64,000 nt of DNA from Curtobacterium sp. PhB115 (GTDB lineage: Bacteria; Actinomycetota; Actinomycetes; Actinomycetales; Microbacteriaceae): the NCBI RefSeq assembly GCF_003752025.1, contig NZ_RJKR01000010.1, forward strand, positions 186,001-250,000, given 5' to 3'. The notes under the pieces are model-generated. The model saw nothing but the letters and a program-made list of their open reading frames with translations. It was not told the DNA's origin and ran no database searches. Below, piece by piece: positions 59,707-64,000 of the stretch; within the stretch, counting starts at the first letter, position 1, and each line of letters opens with the position of its first letter. The translations under genes were made by a program, and so were the position numbers.

Positions 59707-62517
59707 TCATCGGCGAGGGCCGTCCTCGAAGCCGAATCCGAAGCCGACGTCGTCGCCTCCGGACTGCGAGGGTGGTGGGGTGCTCTCAGCAGGTCTGTCC
59801 GCTGGCGGCGCACCGGTCCCGAAGCCGAGCGACGACGCGTCGGCCCTCCCGGTGCTCACCCCGGCGAGGGCGTGCTCGACATCGGGCATCTCGTCGGCTG
59901 CGTCGCGGAGCCGGTCCAACACCTCGGGCAGACGGTCACGGATCGAGTCCGCGATCGCGGTCCGCACCGAGTCGGGCGCGCCCGACCCGACGAACGCGAC
60001 GACCTCTGCTGTCCCCGCGCTCGATCCGACCGGCGCCAGGACAACCCAGTGCCCTTGGATCGCGAGCGGGAGCCGTGCTCGCAAGCCACCGCCGAGCCGG
60101 ATCGACGCGGGTGCGACGTCCGACGCGGCCGCGGAACCCGGCTCGGTCGCGATCACGAAACCCGCGGTGAACGGGGACCTGCTCGGACGGGCGCGGAGCG
60201 ACAGCCCGGCGACGACGAGCGACCTCGCGTTGCGGCCCGAGATCGTCTGCATGGTGGTGAAGTCCGTCGGCCGGAACGCGAACGGGACACCGTCACGCAT
60301 GACCCTGCCGTCGACGACCGTGACGGACGACCTCTGGGACAGCAGTCCGCCGGACGGCATCCGCGCCACGAGGAACGACGCGAGGTACAGCAGAGCGAGC
60401 GGGATCCCGGGGCCGGCGATGAGCGCCACCACGAGCGCCAGGAGGAAGTTCGCTTCGTTCAGCGGGCGACGAAGGTCCGCCGTGAACGACACGTTCGTCG
60501 TCAAGGGCTCGCCGGATCCGTCCGCTGACGCGATCCGGACGGGGAAGGTTCCGTTCACCGTCCCGTTCTGTGACTCGTCGAAGGTCAGGGTCACTTCCAG
60601 CGGTCGGCCGCTCTTCGACGCACGCACGCACGTCGACGAGCTGTCGTGCGCCTCTGCTGTGACGGCGACGTCGCCGGTGTCCGACGGGGCGGCTGCGATC
60701 TTCGGTTCACCAGAGATCCAGGCGCACCCGGAACCGGTCACCCTGAGCACGGCGGTCGCGGAAGTCTCGCCGTCGAGGGTGCCGAAGTCGACGGAGTCGG
60801 TGACCTCGGGGAACTGCGATGGTGCGAGGACCGACACCGGCACACGGACCACTGCCGGTGCCAGGGTCGTTCCCTCGTGGACCACGGTCGTCCCGTCGAG
60901 GACCGGAGCCGTCGTGAGGTCGAGGCGCATCTCAACGGTGCCGGCGCCGAGGTCGAGACCAGTCGGTTCCGCGGTGATCGGGCCGGAGAGGTGTTCCTTG
61001 TCGGCCGCGTCGAGCACCGTCTGACGATGCCCGGCCTCGTCCGCGAGGATTGCCGTCAGGGTTGCCGTTCCTCGTACCGACGACGGCGGCACTTCCTCGC
61101 CGTCACCGTCCGCGATGCCGAAGGTGCCGGGCCAGGCGTCCTGGAGGTGCACCCGCGCGGCGGACGATCCGGACCACGTCGGCACCAGGTCGCTCGAGAT
61201 GTGGATGTTCGTCCGGGAGCGCTTGTCCGCTGACGTGCCGGCGGGGTCGATGAAGACGACCTTCCAGAGGCCGGCCCAAGCGGTGGCTCCGTCGGCGCGC
61301 GAGATGTCGATCGACACCGCGGAGTTCGACTCCCAGGTGTAGCTCGCCGTCCCGCCGGGGACTGCCACCCGGGCCTCGGTCCCGACGGCGGACCGAGGCA
61401 GTTGAACCGGTTTTCCGTCAGGTCCGACGATGTCGACGTCGACGGCGTCGACATCAGCTGCGGCGAGCACGTGGACATCGGGAGTGGAGTCGTCGAGCAC
61501 GAAGTCGTGCGCCTGATCGGTGCAGTACGAGACCTGGCAGATGCCGGATTCCTGGGACAACGGCGCTTGGCCGGGCGTGCTCAGCGCATCGAACGCGAAG
61601 AGCAGGTTGTCGATGTCGGAAGCGAGCGTGAACGAACCGGGGATCGGATCGTTGATGGAGCCGCACGTGGTCTTCGGCGACGCGCTGCTGCCCGTCGCGA
61701 TCGCTTCCAGCTGCGCGAAGTCGTTGGCCGGTGCTCCAGACGACTCGAGACCGATCGCGAAGGTCGTGACGCCCGAGGAGCGGAGCTGGTCCGCGAGCCC
61801 GCCGGCCCGGCAGAGGTCCTTGTCCGCGGCGGCGGTCGCTTCGTCGACGCCGGACTGGGACGTCAGTTCGACGCCGGGCGCGAACGGCTTCGTCGTGCCG
61901 TAGGAGTCCTGCGCTGACTGCGTGCCCCGGACGACGTACTCGGCCTTGCCGTCGGTGAACCAGGCGATGGCCTGACAGCTGGTGCCGCTCCGCGACGATG
62001 CGCGAGCAGCGAGGTCACCGCGTGCGCCGTCGAGCGCCGACCAGTAGTCGGTCTCGAAACCGTCGTCGGCGTCGGCGAGCCCGGCGACCGTGTCCGCAAC
62101 CGTCGAGACGGACTTCCCGTCGAGCGCTGTCCAGCCACCGACGTCCGCGTAGTTCGTGCTGAAGCGCGCAACACGGACTGCGATGTCGGAGCCGGTCTGG
62201 TCCGCGAAGCGTCCGAGCTGTCGGACGAGGTACTGCGCCGCCTGCACCCGGTCGTCGTCGGGGTCTGACTGCTTGAGGCTGCCACTGTCGTCCATCAACA
62301 GGAGCAGGTCTCCGGAGCCGCCCCCGGCGATGCACCCGCCGAAGTCCGTCACGGCCGCATCCGGTGACGACGTGGTCGAGGTAGAAGCAGGCGTCGCTCC
62401 GGACGCCGGGGCGACGGCGCCGACGAACGGCGTGGCGACGACGGCTCCGGTGATGAACACCGCGGCGAGCGCGGTCATCAGGCGGCGCCCCGTGCGCCGG
62501 GACGTCGACTGGTTCAC
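59707..62517 (-). CDS. Exported, membrane-anchored vWA protein
   Basis: A 936-residue protein. A signal peptide (LMTALAAVFITGAVVATPF) is followed by an extracytoplasmic vWA domain: GDLLLLMDDSGSLKQSD (MIDAS), ARFSTNYADV and CQAIAWFTDGKAEYV. Ig-like beta domains continue to about 700, then one TM helix (LLALVVALIAGPGIPLALLYLA) and a cytosolic tail of about 190 residues ending DDVGFGFGFEDGPRR. It spans the membrane and could pass an outside signal to the tubulin-like complex. The GTG at 62517 overlaps the previous stop (GTGA); a GTG 5 codons earlier is possible. Confidence 0.82.
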   Translation of the reverse strand: MNQSTSRRTGRRLMTALAAVFITGAVVATPFVGAVAPASGATPASTSTTSSPDAAVTDFGGCIAGGGSGDLLLLMDDSGSLKQSDPDDDRVQAAQYLVRQLGRFADQTGSDIAVRVARFSTNYADVGGWTALDGKSVSTVADTVAGLADADDGFETDYWSALDGARGDLAARASSRSGTSCQAIAWFTDGKAEYVVRGTQSAQDSYGTTKPFAPGVELTSQSGVDEATAAADKDLCRAGGLADQLRSSGVTTFAIGLESSGAPANDFAQLEAIATGSSASPKTTCGSINDPIPGSFTLASDIDNLLFAFDALSTPGQAPLSQESGICQVSYCTDQAHDFVLDDSTPDVHVLAAADVDAVDVDIVGPDGKPVQLPRSAVGTEARVAVPGGTASYTWESNSAVSIDISRADGATAWAGLWKVVFIDPAGTSADKRSRTNIHISSDLVPTWSGSSAARVHLQDAWPGTFGIADGDGEEVPPSSVRGTATLTAILADEAGHRQTVLDAADKEHLSGPITAEPTGLDLGAGTVEMRLDLTTAPVLDGTTVVHEGTTLAPAVVRVPVSVLAPSQFPEVTDSVDFGTLDGETSATAVLRVTGSGCAWISGEPKIAAAPSDTGDVAVTAEAHDSSSTCVRASKSGRPLEVTLTFDESQNGTVNGTFPVRIASADGSGEPLTTNVSFTADLRRPLNEANFLLALVVALIAGPGIPLALLYLASFLVARMPSGGLLSQRSSVTVVDGRVMRDGVPFAFRPTDFTTMQTISGRNARSLVVAGLSLRARPSRSPFTAGFVIATEPGSAAASDVAPASIRLGGGLRARLPLAIQGHWVVLAPVGSSAGTAEVVAFVGSGAPDSVRTAIADSIRDRLPEVLDRLRDAADEMPDVEHALAGVSTGRADASSLGFGTGAPPADRPAESTPPPSQSGGDDVGFGFGFEDGPRR

Positions 62518-62927
62518 AGGTGCCCGATCCACTGTGCGATGCGGAGGGCTGCGAGGAGCACGCCGGCGACCAGGACGATGAGTGCAGCCCAGGAGGCGAC
62601 GACACCCGCGGTGGTGGCTGCGTAGAACGGGCGTGCACGCGCGCTGGTGTCTCGCAGTCGGAAGAACGCGTACAACCCGATCCCGACCGGTCCGGCGAGC
62701 GCCCAGGCGATGATGGCCATCGCCGGCTGCGTTCCGAACACGACCGCGATGGCGATCGCGATGACGCCGACCGCGATGGCGATGTACAGGAGTCCCGCTG
62801 GAGTCCGAGCAACCGGGAGCTCCGCAGAGGTGACGGGGCCGTCGAACCCGGTCCCCGACGGATCCCGACGAGCGGATGCCCCTTGTTCCGTCGGACTCGA
62901 GAATCCGAACGGGTCGTCCGCGCTCAT
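62514..62927 (-). CDS. Small membrane protein with FGF motif
   Basis: A 137-residue protein. MSADDPFGFSSPTEQG begins a soluble N-terminus, then four hydrophobic stretches (LLYIAIAVGVIAIAIAVVFG, AMAIIAWALAGPVGIGLYAF, and a pair near the end). No family recognised. The N-terminus is predicted cytosolic. GGGAGG 6 nt before the ATG. It is coupled to the vWA gene by the GTGA overlap, so the two probably associate in the membrane. Confidence 0.7.
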   Translation of the reverse strand: MSADDPFGFSSPTEQGASARRDPSGTGFDGPVTSAELPVARTPAGLLYIAIAVGVIAIAIAVVFGTQPAMAIIAWALAGPVGIGLYAFFRLRDTSARARPFYAATTAGVVASWAALIVLVAGVLLAALRIAQWIGHL

Positions 62928-62997
62928 CGTGGTTCCTCCCCTGCGCATCGGTGCGCCGTGCGTGTCATGCGATCCCCCGTGGTCGTCCGCGGTCTGC

Positions 62998-63504
62998 TCA
63001 GTTGCCAGACGACACGATTGCGATGAAGAAGAGGATGTTGAACGGTAGCGCGATGTAGCCGAGGATCAGCGCCGCGAGTGCGATGCCGCTGCCGCGCTGC
63101 GGACGCGTCCGGCACTGCCACCGCGCGATGTGTCCGAAGACGACGGCGAGCCACCCTGCGCCGAGCAGGGAGACGATCAGCGCCGCGATGGCCAAGCCGT
63201 TGGTCCCCGGTGCGCCGACCCTGCGCGCCGCGGGTGCGTGGACGGGGGCCGCGTACTGCGGCGTCGGCCGGAACGCAGGCCGCTGCGGCGCGGACGGCGG
63301 CGACTGCGTCGGGTACTTCGGTGCCGCCGCTGGTCGCTGGACCGGCTTCGGCGGGCGAGTCGCCGTCTGCGCACGTGGCGGAGCGCCTGCGCCCGCTGGT
63401 GTGCTCCCGACAGGAGCCGGTGCATCGCGGAGCGCGGTGCCGCACACCGAGCAGAACCTCATGTCCGAAGGCGCAGTGGTGGCGCACTCAGGGCATTGCT
63501 TCAC
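62998..63504 (-). CDS. Zinc-ribbon DUF4190 membrane protein, first gene of operon
   Basis: A 168-residue protein. KQCPECATTAPSDMRFCSVCG is a four-Cys zinc ribbon at the N-terminus; a Pro/Ala/Gln-rich linker (25-90) leads to two or three helices (GLAIAALIVSLLGAGWLAVVFGH, then GIALAALILGYIALPFNILFF) of DUF4190 type. The GTG with GAGGAG 5 nt upstream was chosen because the zinc ribbon begins there. An 8-bp inverted repeat 23 bp upstream may regulate the operon. Function unknown; probably a membrane adaptor. Confidence 0.75.
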   Translation of the reverse strand: MKQCPECATTAPSDMRFCSVCGTALRDAPAPVGSTPAGAGAPPRAQTATRPPKPVQRPAAAPKYPTQSPPSAPQRPAFRPTPQYAAPVHAPAARRVGAPGTNGLAIAALIVSLLGAGWLAVVFGHIARWQCRTRPQRGSGIALAALILGYIALPFNILFFIAIVSSGN

Positions 63505-63526
63505 AGAGACTCCTCGGGGACGGATG

Positions 63527-63555
63527 TGTCCTGATCCTGACACGTACTCAGGACA
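63527..63555. promoter_or_regulatory. Operator-like inverted repeat upstream of tubulin-like operon
   Basis: TGTCCTGA (63527-63534) and TCAGGACA (63548-63555) are perfect 8-bp arms with centres 21 bp apart, two helical turns. They lie 23 bp before the first start codon of the nine-gene operon, the right place for a dimeric repressor or activator. Confidence 0.5.
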
Positions 63556-63648
63556 TTCCGCGCTCCTCGACACGCCCCCCGATCGGGTTGAGGCGGTGAG
63601 TGCGCGAGAAGTGCGGGAAACCGACGGTCGGATCGTGCCGGACGGAAC

Positions 63649-64000
63649 TCACCACGTCAACACGAACCGCCCCCGCGTCCCCCCAGCCTCCAACCGCTCA
63701 TGCGCCTCCGCAGCCCGCGAGGCAGGCAACACCTCCGCCACCCGCGGCGTCAACGTCCCACTCTCCACCGCATGCCGCAGCTGCTCGAGCTTGTCGAACG
63801 ACCGGTACTCCGAGAACACCGCGACCTGCTCGAACCGGATCCCCCGCGAGCCGTCCCCCGACCACCCCCGCACGTCCAGGAACACTCCCCCGTCCCGAAC
63901 AGCGTCCACCACGACAGACCGCTGCACCGCAGCATCGGCGAGCGCATCGACCCCGCCCGGCACGAGCTCACGGACCGCGGCAGCGAACCCATCACCACGC
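63649..64000 (-). CDS. Zinc-type/quinone oxidoreductase, C-terminal end only
   Basis: The frame is open to the window edge, so only the last 116 residues are seen. VPGGVDALADAAVQRSVVVDAVRDGGVFLDVRG, then QVAVFSEYRSFDKLEQLRHAVESGTLTPRV and ASRAAEAHERLEAGGTRGRFVLTW, is the end of a medium-chain alcohol dehydrogenase/NADPH-quinone oxidoreductase: Rossmann tail plus the closing helix and strand. Substrate and N-terminal zinc sites are outside the window. It probably has no link to the adjacent operon, from which it is separated by 144 bp. Confidence 0.8.
   Translation of the reverse strand, partial: RGDGFAAAVRELVPGGVDALADAAVQRSVVVDAVRDGGVFLDVRGWSGDGSRGIRFEQVAVFSEYRSFDKLEQLRHAVESGTLTPRVAEVLPASRAAEAHERLEAGGTRGRFVLTW

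Noticed and set aside
59652..59813. 54-codon N-terminal extension of the tubulin-like protein
   Set aside because: The extension is Arg/Ser-rich with no ribosome site, while MKKFLIVGCGGSGG begins at 59651 with GGAAG upstream.

Overview
This is a high-GC (by eye about 70%) actinobacterial chromosome segment. Gene order, short intergenic gaps, GTG/TTG starts and -10-like boxes sitting 6-7 nt before start codons (leaderless mRNAs) fit Microbacteriaceae. Curtobacterium or a close relative is my best guess, from protein flavour and an interspersed GGMCTGGAGGCRCGG motif; this is inference, not a database result. No rRNA, tRNA, CRISPR array, integrase or transposase was seen. The window is cut through a gene at both ends.

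Layout. 1-9.8 kb is ordinary chromosome: a cut DUF429 gene, an MshA-like glycosyltransferase, a uracil-DNA-glycosylase-fold protein, two APC-superfamily permeases, a transglycosylase-like secreted protein, DoxX, DUF427 and small membrane proteins, with many tandem repeats at 4.7-6.3 kb. 10-17.3 kb has a SWIM-SNF2 helicase, a membrane-anchored HNH nuclease, an SDR dehydrogenase, a GPP34/GOLPH3 protein and a membrane protein. 17.4-25.3 kb has a TM0106-type nuclease-helicase, DUF1653, a TMEM175-like channel, a thioredoxin/DUF4395 pair, a lipoprotein, and a divergent ADP-ribosylglycohydrolase/NrtR-like pair with twin operators. 25.5-29.9 kb is a complete N-acetylmuramate recycling operon (murR-murQ-murP-mupG).

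30-44.8 kb is an accessory island rich in DNA and nucleotide enzymes: Vsr endonuclease, MutT, EVE-HNH endonuclease, a MazG-like hydrolase overlapping a GIY-YIG/DUF2075 helicase, a NERD-UvrD helicase, two conserved Gly/Ala-rich membrane proteins followed by a second SNF2 ATPase, a DUF4839 protein, a DEDDh exonuclease with TerB-like and BRCT domains, and two small unknown proteins. Parts of 30-34 kb look lower in GC than the flanks.

46.2-63.5 kb is the highlight: nine tightly packed or overlapping genes on the minus strand encoding a zinc-ribbon membrane protein, a small membrane protein, a secreted/anchored vWA protein, a large tubulin/FtsZ-like protein, a two-TM protein, a fibronectin-like protein, a GAP1-like protein, a cytosolic vWA protein and a zinc-ribbon GTPase. 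The set matches what I recall of predicted FtsZ-like/vWA/GTPase membrane-remodelling and GTPase-centred conflict systems, none biochemically defined to my knowledge. A membrane-anchored HNH-excalibur nuclease converges on the operon, shares its terminator hairpin, and carries a Phe-Gly motif (FGFGFG) resembling ones in three operon proteins, all predicted to lie in the cytosol. That makes it a candidate partner or effector.
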